A DNA stretch of 64,000 nt, from contig CAMTDV010000022.1 in NCBI GenBank assembly GCA_947069175.1, forward strand, positions 34,349,476 to 34,413,475, in the 5' to 3' direction. Below, in pieces: positions 10,823 to 20,843 of this stretch; positions within the stretch are counted from its first letter, which is position 1; the number at the start of each line of letters is the position of its first letter. This DNA is from Scalesia atractyloides (Eukaryota > Streptophyta > Magnoliopsida > Asterales > Asteraceae). The notes below the pieces were generated by a model. The model saw only the letters and a program-made list of their open reading frames with translations. It ran no database searches and had not been told where the DNA came from. The position numbers were made by a program, and so were the translations under genes.

Positions 10823-12400
10823 CTCGTCCTCGAGGTTTTATTCAAAAAGATGGAGGTACTTTTGTCGCATAGTGGACTCAACCTCCCATGTATACTCAGG
10901 ACTCTAAGGGCATCCCACTTAACCTTAACTATAGGTATTAATTTCCTTCAGAGCTTCTTAACAATTCAATCCTCGATTGAAATTGGTTTCTCAACAAACC
11001 TCAGGTTTTCATCAATCTGCACATCATGATGTGACATTGCTAGCGACTCATCGGCTAGACATTTCTTAAGGTTACTGATGTGAAATACATCATGAATTCC
11101 ACTAAGCTCCTCTGGCAGGTTAAGCTAATAAGCCACAATGTCGACACATTCGAGTATCTCAAATGATCCTATATATCTTGGTTAGCTTGCCCTTCTATCC
11201 AAATCTCATTACACCTTTCCAAGGTGATACTTTCAGCATGACTTTGTCCCCTACTTGGAACTTGAGAGGTTTGTGCCTCTTGTCAGCATAGCTCTTCTGC
11301 CTTTCAAGGGTAGCTTTGAGACGATCACGGATTTGCACAATCTTATTCGTGGTCTCCAGGACAATCTCCGATCCTAATAGTTGGCTTCCCCAACTTCTGG
11401 CCAACACACAGGCATTCGACATTTTCTCCCATACAAGGCCTCAAAAAGGAGCAGCCTTGATGCTTGTATGATAACTTTTATTATAGGAGAATTCTATTAG
11501 GGGTAAATGGTCATCCCAACTTCCACCTGAATCAATCACACATGCTCTAAGCATGTCTTCCAAGGTGTGAATAGTACACTCACTTTGTCCATCCGTCTGC
11601 GGGTGGTAAGCCGTACTAAAATTTAATCTTGTGCCCAAAGATTGTTGGAAGCTTTTCCAAAAATGAGATGTATATCTAGTATCTCTGTCAGATACAATAG
11701 ATACCGGACACCGTGTAGCGACACAATCTTGTCTACATACAACTTATCCAATTTGTCGGAATTATACGTTTCTATAATTGACAAGAAATGTGTTGACTTG
11801 GTCAGCCTATCCACAATGATCCAAATCGTGTCATTACCACGTTTGGTCTTTGGTAACTTGGTAATCAAGTCCATCATCACCATTTCCCATTTCCAAGTGG
11901 GAATCGCAAGAAGTTGTAGAAGTCCTGACGGTTTCTGATGTTCAGCTTTAACTTGCGAACACATCAGACACTTAGCTACATAAGTGGCTATAGATTTCTT
12001 TAAACCTATCAACCAATAATTCTTTTTCAAATCCTATACATCTTGTCACCACCCAGGTGAACTGATTATCTTGATTTATGTGCTTCAAGGAGGATTAAAT
12101 CTCTAAGTCCTCCAAAGATTGGAACCCAGATTCTTCCATTAATTCTAAGGATTCCATCCTTTCCAGGCGTTAACTGATCAATAGTCCCGCCTAATCCCTC
12201 ATTAGGAATATTAGCCTCTAACAGGGCTTGCTTTTGTGCATCTTATAACTTTTCATTCAAGCTATTTCTAAGCTCAATGCTCTTTGCATTAATCATAATG
12301 GGCTTAATTCTTTCCTTGCGACTTAAGGCGTCAGCAACGACATTTGTCTTGCTGGGATGATAGCGAATTTCGCAATCATAATCATTAAGTGTTTCCATCC
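10823..12400 (-). pseudogene. gypsy I pol: integrase and C-terminal tail
   Basis: Integrase inserts the element cDNA into host DNA. In minus-strand order there is a zinc-binding region (two His near 12040-12060; KCLMCSQVKAEHQ near 11945-11985). The catalytic core follows: a first Asp in MDLITKLPK (about 11855-11880), a second Asp in the SDRDT motif at about 11680 in another frame, and Glu in the HPQTDGQSE block near 11590. A GDKVMLKVSPWKG segment lies near 11220-11260, and a tail with HDVFHISNLKKCL and IVKVKWD down to about 10860 resembles the chromovirus C-terminus. Frames break near 11708, 11640, 11430 and 12030, so no integrase can be made. RNase H lies immediately upstream in the same polyprotein. 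Confidence 0.88.
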
Positions 12401-13520
12401 AACGGCATTGTCGCATGTTCAATTCCTTTTGATGAACGGATGCTGAAGACTCTTATGGTCAGTGTATATAGTACACTTTGTGCCATATAAGTAATGTCTC
12501 CACAACTTTAGTGCAAATACAACGGCACCCAATTCCAAATCATGAGTGGTGTAATTCCTTTCGTGCACCATTAATTGTCGTGATGCATAAGTAATTACCT
12601 TGCATTTTTGCATTAGCACACAGTCCATGCCAGTGTGCGAAGCATCATAGTAAACAACAAAACCCTCAATACCCTTAGGTGGAGATAACACAGGAGCATT
12701 GCCCAACTTGTGTTTTAGAATCTTAAAGGATTCTTGTTGTTTCGGACCCCAAACAAACTTAACATTTTTACGGGTCAAGGTAGTTAAAGGAATGGCTATC
12801 CTCAAAAAGTTCTCAATGAACCTCCTATAATAACAAGCCAATCCTAAGAAGCTACGAATCTCTGATGGAGTTTTGGCCACTTCCCAATTCATTATGGTTT
12901 CTATTTTGGAGGGATCCACTTGGATACCACGCTCACTTACAACATGTCCAAGAAACTGGACTTCTCTAAGCCAAAATTCACACTTTGAAAATTTAGTATA
13001 AAGCTTCTCCTGCCTTAGCAGTTCTAGAATGCACCGAGGGTGTTTCTCGTGATCAACTTGATTACGAGAATAGATAAGTATGTCGTCTATGAAGACTATG
13101 ACAAACTTATCTAGATATGGCTTGCAGACTCTATTCATGAGATCCATGAATGCTGCAGGTGCATTTGTGAGCCCAAAAGACATCACCAAGAATTCATAAT
13201 GACCATATCGGGTCCTAAAGGCAGTCTTAGGAAGATCCTCATTCCTAACCTTCAGCTGATGATATCCTGATCTCAAATCGATCTTAGAGAAGTAGCTAGT
13301 ACCTTGAAGTTGATCGAACAAGTCATCGATCCTGGGCAAGGGATATCGGTTCTTGATTGTTAACTTATTCAACTCACGGTAATCAATGCACATCCGCATT
13401 GAGCCGTCCTTTTTCTTAACGAAAAGAATTGGAGCTCCCAAGGTGAGGAACTAGGTTGTATGAAACCTTTCTCTAAAATTTTCTAATTGCATCCTTAATT
13501 CCTTCATTTCCATCGGTGCT
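12400..13520 (-). pseudogene. gypsy I pol: reverse transcriptase and RNase H
   Basis: Best-preserved coding part of gypsy I. The frame from 13441 to 12419 is open for 340 codons. It begins inside the RT palm at PILFVKKKDGSMRMCIDYRELN. The active site FIDDILIYS lies near codons 117-125, followed by the thumb, the connection region (FLGLACYYRRFI) and RNase H with the YYDAS acidic motif and YTDHKSL. The usual YVDD-type site is present as FIDD, normal for Ty3/gypsy. Upstream, the protease-RT linker continues in other frames (13450-13840, with VFPEELPGLPPDRQVDLE). A stop follows near 12418, then the frame resumes with the ADALSRK linker. RT could fold, but the polyprotein around it is broken. Confidence 0.93.
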
Positions 13521-14200
13521 AATCGATACGGAGCCCTAGCAACAGGTGCTGATCCTGGCAGGATATCAATTCTAAATCCACTTGCCTATCTGGAGGTAGG
13601 CCTGGTAATTCTTCAGGGAAAACATCAGAATATTCTGAGATAACTGAAAGGTTTTTAATATCTGGTTTAGGCTCGTTAATAGTTACTTGTGCCATGTAAA
13701 TGACACAACCTCTCCTCAAACACTTGGATGCCTTAAATAACGGCACTTTGATCTGGTAATCCGTAGTGTGAATCTCCAGGGATAGTGATTGTTTCACCAG
13801 ATGGGGTTTTAATCTCGATGAGTTTCTTATCGAAGGCAAAGCGGGCTTGGTTATGGGATAACCAATCCATGCCTAAAACTACATCAAACCCCGCCAACTT
13901 CATTGGCAAAAGAGAGATAGGGATAGAATGATTCTTAATGGATATAGAACATCCATCAAGAATGAAGATGTTGTCTCTAATGTTCCATCAGCGAGTTCTA
14001 CCTCATAGGTTATGTCTAGAGTTCTTATGGGCAAGTTTAATAGTTTACTAAACTTATGGTCACAAAAGATTTATCTGCACCCGAATCAAAAAGAACTCTA
14101 GCATATATGTCATTGATGAGGAATGTACCTGTTATGACGTTGTTTTCATTAACGGCATCCCTTGCATTCATCTGGAAGGCACGAGCATTCCCTTTCTTAG
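13520..14200 (-). pseudogene. gypsy I pol: aspartic protease and linker to RT
   Basis: Minus-strand frames show a retroviral-type aspartic protease with the active-site motif VLFDSGADKSFV at about 14062-14098 and a later GMDWLSHNQA block near 13835-13870. The linker contains VFPEELPGLPPDRQ (13590-13640). Such proteases cut the Gag-Pol polyprotein inside the particle. The region has several frame changes and stops. The catalytic Asp-Ser-Gly triplet itself is present. Confidence 0.82.
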
Positions 14201-15330
14201 CCTCTCTAGGCTTTGCATCATTACCTTTGTGGTTCTTGGGGAAATTGAAGTTAATATGCCCTTTTTATTACAGTTGTAGCAAATGGCATTCTTAAGATCC
14301 TTACACTCTAGGGTCTTATGCCCATTTCTCTTACAGATACCACAGGGTTAATCTGTGGATTAACACTACACTATCCCCAATGTCTGTAGTTATAGTTCTT
14401 GCATAGAGGTTTGTCATTAGATGTGTGTTGATTCTTCTTAAACCCGAAATTTCCTTTCTTTTTGAACCTTGGGAGTTAACATCCTCCCGTTGTCATTTTC
14501 CGTCAGTTTCAGTCCTAACTGACTTTTAACTCACTAAATCTAAGGTGACAGAGAGAGATAGGTCTACAGCGGACCTATAGGTACTAGGCTGAGCAGCCTT
14601 AACCATACCTATTATCTCGGGTAACCCATTAATGAAACGTGCAATGCGTTTAGGTTAAGGGGTGATTAAGTAGGAAACTAACATACACAGGGAATTGAAG
14701 TCAAAAACATACTTCAGACAATCTAGGTTCTTCATTGAAAGAGTCAGAAAATGTGTCTCTAATTTCTCCACCTCATGAGGTGGGCAATATGTTTCCTTCA
14801 CGAGGTCAACAAACTTAGACCATCCTAAGTTGTGCAGGTGTACCTTACCTATAGAAGCTTTCCACCTGATTAGGGCATCGCCTTTGAAGGACTGTGATAC
14901 ATACTTTACCACATCCTTATCAGCACATCCGCTAATATCTAGTATTGTTTCCATTTCGTCCAGCCATTTCAAGGCTTCTACTGCTCCTTTTTCCCCATTG
15001 AAATCTCGGGGCTTACAGGAAACGAAATATTTGTAGGTACATCTGTCTTTAGAAGATCGGGACTTATTAGCAAATTCTAATTTCTTTGCTTCACTCTTCG
15101 CATTTGAAGAATGAACAGAGCTCTCCTTATGAGTTGAGGAATGTGGAATTGATAAGGGTCTAGAGCGTGTAGCACTCGACTACCTAAGTTTTCTATGGCC
15201 TTTTCCAAGCCTTTCCAACAGCTGCATCTATGCGAGCTTGGAAGTCATCGTTATTTATGGCTATGTTTTCGGCGTTATTAGAGTTAACATCCCGGTGGCT
15301 ACTTTGTGCCTCGTCCGAGTTTTCCATTCT
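14200..15330 (-). pseudogene. gypsy I gag with zinc knuckles
   Basis: Capsid/nucleocapsid protein of gypsy I. A start-like MENSDEAQSS lies at about 15327. The retrotransposon-gag domain spans roughly 14655-15040 and contains KPRDFNGEKG, WLDEMETILDISGC, FKGDALIRWK and PPHEVEKLE. A CX2CX4HX4C zinc knuckle (CGICKRNGHKTLEC) is encoded at about 14303-14345. A second knuckle begins CYNCNKKG but has lost its His through a deletion (about 14260-14285). There are several stops and frameshifts between 14980 and 15250 and between 14350 and 14650. Protease follows directly on the same strand. Confidence 0.85.
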
Positions 15331-15359
15331 TAGAGTTTGGGTTCTAAACACCAAATAAA

Positions 15360-16483
15360 ATTTCTCTTAGCCATGGTATTGATAACCATATTGGCTTTAA
15401 ACATTTGATATAACAATCCATCGCCTATCTAAGCTAGTGTGAATAACATCACAACTCTTAGGCTTATTATATCTATATTTGGCCTAGGTCTCAAAAGGGA
15501 CCATCAAAGGCAAATTACAATCTGGACGTAGTCCATATATTATTATACAGTAGCTCGTTATGTCACAACTGTCATTGTCATTTGACAATTATATATAGTT
15601 CATAGGCTTGTCACGAAGGACATTAAAACATGGCTCATTGGCCTGTCCCAATTTGGACATATTATTATGGCACATTGGCGGTCTACTTGGACAAATTATG
15701 GCACCTTTGCCTGTCACTTGGACAAATTATGTCACATTGGCTTGTCACCTTGGACAAATTATGGCACATTGGCCTGTCACCTTGGACAAGTTATGGCACA
15801 TTAGCCTGTCACTTTGGACAAATTATGGCACATTGGCCTATCACCTTGGAAAAATTATGGCACATTGCCTCTCACTTTGGACAAATTATGGCACATTGGC
15901 CTGTCATCTTGGACAAATTATGGCACATTGGCCTATCACCTTGGAAAAGCTATGGCACATTGGCCTGTCACCTTGGACAAATTATGGCATCGTAATGTTA
16001 CACTACCAGGAGTATGAACATTCCTTAATGTTAACATAAGATTACCTTAATGGTTGATTAATGGTCCCGGTCACCTTGGACCTTAATGACCTTGGAGGCT
16101 TGAACCTAGTCCACCACCTCTTGATAGAAGGACAACTTCCCTTTAACTATCCTGATAGAAGGCCCTTTTATCCTTAACTATCATTTCTTGGCCAATGTGT
16201 GGTCTGTGCCACTTGGCATAATCAAACCCATTAAGGTCTTTTGGAATTATATAGTAGAACATAAATTTCAAGTAAAATCGAGACGTTCGCTTCAAGAGGA
16301 TGAATACATATATATAATTCCAAAATAATTCATTAAATGCCAAAAAGGAAGTACAATACTTTGAAATAAATAAATGAAACAAACTGTCCATGCAAGGACT
16401 TAAAAGAAATAAAAATGTCCACGCTGGAACTAAAGAAATAATAATGTCCTCGCAGGGACTAACATTTATTATTAGAAGAGACT
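15360..16483. other. Spacer between ORF0 and gag of gypsy I
   Basis: About 1.1 kb without a supportable gene, between the stop of the first ORF and the start of gag. It contains the 32-bp minisatellite at 15640-15990. The three parallel open frames of that array, and the short frame at 16143-16391, are not credible proteins. Confidence 0.7.
15640..15990. repeat. 32-bp minisatellite in gypsy I internal region
   Basis: About ten imperfect copies of GGCCTGTCACCTTGGACAAA followed by TTATGGCACATT. Unit length is about 31-33 bp. The array is open in all three plus frames because the unit lacks stops, which explains the clustered 'WHIGLS..W/DKLWHIGL' type frames. It lies on the antisense of the element between ORF0 and gag. 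Confidence 0.92.
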
Positions 16484-17541
16484 TTACTCGCCCTTCATTC
16501 CCTTCACCAATTTGGAGAGTTTCTTGAAGAACTTGTTTGTCTTCTTCTCCATTTTCTCCGCTTTTGTTGCATTTCTTTCATTCGTTCCAATGCCTCATTG
16601 ATGGCCTCGAGTGGTGGCGGCGGTTGTGGTTGTGATTGTGGCATAATAGGATACTGGCACCCATAACTTGGATATCCAGTAGGTGGATAAGCAGGTTGGA
16701 AAGGAGACGGGTAAAGTGCGTTATGCATGACCGCTTGCATGTAAGGGTCATGTGATAATGCTTGATAATCAACAGGTGTAGATGGGTTAAAAGGATCATA
16801 TCCAAATGTATCCGGATATGTTGGGATATGGTTATTATAACCCAATGGTGGTGGTTGAACCACTGGTGGCGGTGTCGGTTCCACCACAGGTGAAACATTG
16901 GAGGGCCCACCCATTTGTGGGTCCTCGTGAATGATAGAGTAAGGTTTGGGCAAAGGTGGCAGCGATCCTAACTGTTGGCCCGCACGTACCGACATACGTG
17001 CTCCTCTTTTCCTCCTTGGTGGTTCTGTTCGTGATTAGGGTTGTTCCAATAGTTCCATGTGGGCATCTTCTTGTACAGGAGGAGTTGGGGAGTGATGGGA
17101 AGGAGTGTTTGCGAAGGTAAATTGGTTCCAATATTGGTCCCATTCGTCAGGACCTTGGTATGGCGATCCGGCGTAAGAGTTCGAATCGCTTGAAATTTCA
17201 ATTGGGTGGGTGTGTTATCCTGACGGCGGCATCTCCGGGTCGGAGTCCTCGTCCATGGGATTGGGTTGGTCTAACTGATTTTGGTCGGCTGGGGGTGTAT
17301 TAAAGTATTGGTTGGGGTTAAACTCATCATGATAAGAATGATGAGAGTGGTGAGAGTGGTGTGAATGATGTGAATGGTACGAGTGGTAAGAGTTTTGGGT
17401 ATGAGAAGGGGAATGTTGCGAGAATGACCATGAATCCCCCGAATCCTCATAGAGGTTCGGGTGATGGGGATTTGAGGGAATATGTCCAGAAGGTCCTCCC
17501 CTCATTGGTCCTTTACCTCTTCCTCTTACTCTAGGCGGCAT
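16484..17541 (-). pseudogene. ORF0: His/Pro-rich protein upstream of gag in gypsy I
   Basis: Separate ORF between the leader and gag. It starts at 17541 with MPPRVRGRGKGPMRGG. A His-Ser-His-His repeat tract follows (17340-17400), then an acidic proline segment (PMDEDSDPEMPP) where a stop interrupts at 17215. It continues in shifted frames with a Pro-rich segment (NPSTPVDYQALSHDPYMQ, QPQPPPPLEA) and ends at the stop 16484-16486 after a basic tail (FKKLSKLVKGMKGE). A short amphipathic helix-like stretch (EALERMKEMQQKRRK) precedes the tail. Total about 350 codons with at least two frameshifts. No family domain is recognised. Proteins with this N-terminus occur, from memory, as uncharacterised proteins in composite genomes; this was not checked. 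The role is unknown; the basic ends could bind RNA (speculation). Confidence 0.75.
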
Positions 17542-17693
17542 TTTCCTATTAAAAATAAATCAAAAACAATACTAATAACATAATAATGAAATGGTAATCC
17601 TAGGTCAATGCCTAGACTCGGAAGTCTAAGGAATGTGCTTGTGAAAGTTTGAGATTAAACACAAGAAGGTTAGTGTTTAATTCTCTCAAACAT

Positions 17694-17707
17694 TGGCTCT
17701 GATACCA
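17694..17707 (-). other. Primer-binding site of gypsy I
   Basis: On the minus strand TGGTATCAGAGCC follows the LTR end ...GGTGTGACA after three bases. It is complementary to the 3' end of plant initiator-methionine tRNA and fixes the element's orientation and the LTR boundary at 17711. Confidence 0.9.
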
Positions 17708-18899
17708 ACCTGTCACACCCCGGCTTTCCACAGCCAATCTAATCACCGGTGCGCCCGGGTGGGGAATATCATGACGTAAGTTGATATCATCATAGTCAAT
17801 TAAACACGGCACAGCAGAAGTCTTGGAGTTAAACTACTGTTACAAACCAAATGTTGAAAGTGAAAATATAATACAGGTGGCTCGTAATAGAAGATTCACA
17901 GGCGATCGTAAATTGTACAAAAAAATGTATAACTGACTTTGGGTAGATCCAGGATTTGCAAGATCCTCTTATCACTACCGAGCACTTCTAGCCTATTTTC
18001 GTATTGTACCTGCAAGATAGTTTTTGAAAATACGTCAACTTTCGCGGGTAAATACACCCAATTGACTCATTTTGAAAACATTAAAAAAATGTTTTAAGTG
18101 CACATTGGAATAAAATCTTTTATAACTGGGGAAAGTTGACCTTCCAACCTTGTTAAAAGATTCACATGTTTGTCCATACATACAGGGCCAGGTACGGAGA
18201 CCGAGACATAGATTAATATACTCACCACTTTGAACTCACGAAGGAGTTATTCTCCCAACCTTGTGGGTAATGCATTTTGAGCGTCTATCGGGTGTATGCC
18301 TACACCCCGCTAAGGTTGTGGCCATTATCTAATGTAATGAGCCGAGGATATCCAGGACGCGGCAGTTAAACCCTGATGTTTAAGTTATCAAACAAGACTG
18401 ATTAAAACAGAATATGTGGATTTACTAGCCACAATCCGGCATTCGATTGATCCCATTTCCGACCAAGCGGTAATAATTTATCGTAACCCAAGCCCGTATA
18501 GGGGAAATAAGTCGAGAGTATTTACCTGAGCTAGTCTTCGTTTAAACGCAAGATTTTAATAACTCAGCCATAACAAAAGTACTAAGTGCAGATAGCATTT
18601 ACCGGCAAGTCTCTAGTCTGGATTATGGCATAAGCTAACCAATTAAATACTAATGGTCTTATTTAAGTCATAGACTTGAGATACCAGATTACATGCTAGA
18701 TTAAACAATGATCAGATAGAATGTAGTTTAATCCCAACAAGCACTTGACTTGTGTAATATGGATAAACTATTAACATTCTGGATTTTGAGACTTAAATGA
18801 CAAGGTTAGACCCGTTTCGGTTATTTTCCGTAAACTAGTTACATATACTTAACCGTACGCATATCAGTGATATTGGGTAACCGGATAAGTCACGGACAA

Positions 18900-19700
18900 G
18901 TTCTATATGCCATTATATTTTAAATAAGTTGTAATATCAGTAGGATATCAACTTTTATGCCATTTAAGGTTTTAAAACAAAACTATGCCTCATAAGGGCA
19001 TTTTCGTAATTTCATACCGTGTAAAAGGAACTCAAATATAGTTTAATGTTATGAACATAAGTATTTTTGAAAAATAACTTAGCTATGGTATCATATCAGT
19101 AGGATATATATTGTATGTGTAATTTATCGTTTATGACCAAACTATGCACCGAAGGGGCATTTTGGTCATTTTACACATAGTTTTATAAATTATTTGAGAT
19201 TGTGAGTTAACATTAGGTACCTACTATAAAAATATTTAAAATAACTTTTGAAATCAGTAGCTAACAAGTCTTCGTTGATTAACATGATTTAAAATCATAC
19301 TATGCGCCGAAACGGCGCTTATGTCGTAAAATGACGATTTATGCGATGTTTAATGAAAAATAATGTTAAGGTCAAGTTAACATGTCTTAGATATGTTATT
19401 TAATATAACATATCAGTAGGTAAAAGATTTACTTTGAAAAAATATGGTTAAAACCATTTTATAAGCCACAAGGGCTTTATCGTCATTATCGACATAATAC
19501 AAGGACTTGCTCATAAACTCAGTTTATAATCTGGTTGACATCCCGAATAATCCTACTTATAAAATTACATCAGTAGGAAACTCATTTTCAAGTTCATTAT
19601 CATTTAAACCTCATTTTATGCAAAAATGACATTTTAGTCAAAATGGCATAATTACGGAACTTGTGCATAAACTCAGATTCTGATTATGATCATGTAATAC
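18900..19700. repeat. Degenerate ~158-bp tandem module, 5 units, 5' LTR copy
   Basis: CAGTAGG-type boxes at 18938, 19097, 19255, 19413 and 19571 give spacings of 159, 158, 158 and 158. The paired GGGCATTTTNGTNAT boxes keep the same phase. It matches the array in the 3' LTR. Confidence 0.72.
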
Positions 19701-20400
19701 AACCTCAGGGGGTTATGCTACATTATACTACGATCATAATGTAAGAGAAAGGAACACTTACAATTGATCCTTAGGATGCAATAGAACTAAGTTGGATGCT
19801 CCTTTCAGTTAGGAACTTCTAGAGGAGGGAGATAGAGTGATAAATGAGAATGGTGTAAGTTCAAATGGTGAAGCATTGCACCTATATAATTGGAGAGCTT
19901 GAAGGAGATGATGCCAGGTTTTAAGGGGTGTTAGAGGGAGCTTACAAGTGTCCTAAAACGTGGCATAGCTGTTTAGAAGTCCATGGTTTCGAAACAATGG
20001 TTTTTGGCAACATGTGTGGAGGCCAAGCAAAAATTCTTCAGATGCAGTCCTCTAGCAGGCCGCAAGAGGCACATGCCCGGCCTCTCGCGCCCCTCGAGCG
20101 CTCCAAGGCCACTTTCAAAGTTTGACACTTTTAGCCCCTCAAATATAAAACCTCCTAAAACATCTTTATAGCATATTTAGCCCTCCGTAACCAATATTTG
20201 GCGTACCCGGGAGTATGCCCGAACATTGCGAGCTCTCGGTTCATTGAAAGGTCACTCCGAGGTATAAATTAACATGTTGACACTTTTAGCCCCTCCATCA
20301 TCCAACTTTCACATATTTACAGAATTAACCTCTCTCGTCCAACAAGTGGCACGTATGAGAGTTAGGACTTCGTAAAGGATCACTCAGAGGCTCATTATAA

Positions 20401-20760
20401 GCATGTTGATTCTGATGTAACTCATAGGTTGGGCATGTTGACATATCAGTCATTTAGAGGCCAAGTTTAAGCATGTTGACACATTAGTCACTTAGAGGCT
20501 AATGTTTAAGCATGTTGACATATCAGTCACTCAGAGGCTAATGTTTAAGCATGTTGACATATCAGTCACTCAGAGGCTAATGTTTAAGCATGTTAACATA
20601 TCAGTCACACAGAGGCTAATGTTTAAGCATGTTGACATATCAGTCACTCAGATGCTAATGTTTAAGCATGTTGACATATCAGTCACTCAGAGGCTAAGGT
20701 TTACGCATGTTGACATCAGAAAGTCACTCAGAGGCTCAGTTTGAGCATGTTGACACCTTT
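20401..20760. repeat. 39-bp minisatellite in the 5' LTR
   Basis: GCATGTTGAC (or one-base variants) at 20471, 20510, 20549, 20588, 20627, 20666, 20705 and 20744, spaced exactly 39 bp. More diverged units lie at 20401 and about 20433. Because 39 is a multiple of three, one frame reads as a 13-residue peptide repeat. That frame is a by-product, not a gene. Confidence 0.93.
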
Positions 20761-20843
20761 AGTCCCTATTGGTCTTTAAAAGACATAAAGAAAATACAAC
20801 GCGTGTCACGATACTATTGGACACGATTTTGCGAGGTGTTACA

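Larger units (their letters stand above)
7807..20843 (-). mobile_element. Ty3/gypsy chromovirus (Tekay-like), decayed (gypsy I)
   Basis: Minus-strand LTR retrotransposon. Its 5' LTR is at 17711-20843, the primer-binding site at about 17694-17707, and an extra ORF at 16484-17541. Gag, protease, RT, RNase H and integrase follow from about 15330 down to about 10840, then a polypurine tract and the 3' LTR at about 7807-10802. The order protease-RT-RNaseH-integrase defines Ty3/gypsy. The tail after the integrase core resembles the chromodomain-type C-terminus of plant Tekay/Del chromoviruses (family knowledge, not tested). The coding region has many frameshifts and stops; only the RT/RNase H part is long and open. 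The 3' LTR lacks its first ~520 bp relative to the 5' LTR, so the element is not bounded by a complete TSD. Confidence 0.88.
17711..20843 (-). repeat. 5' LTR of gypsy I (family A), 3,133 bp
   Basis: Plus strand runs from TGTCACACCCCGG to GCGAGGTGTTACA. It abuts the primer-binding site on the left and family-B LTR sequence on the right. Compared with the 3' LTR it keeps the first ~520 bp but lacks ~390 bp near 19742. It carries the 158-bp module array (CAGTAGG boxes at 18938, 19097, 19255, 19413 and 19571) and the 39-bp minisatellite. The frames at 19928-20171 and 20502-20988 lie in LTR repeats and are not genes. Confidence 0.9.

Noticed and set aside
15608..16039. Three overlapping Trp/His-rich open frames
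   Set aside because: All come from the stop-free 32-bp minisatellite; overlapping frames with the same words show it is repeat DNA.
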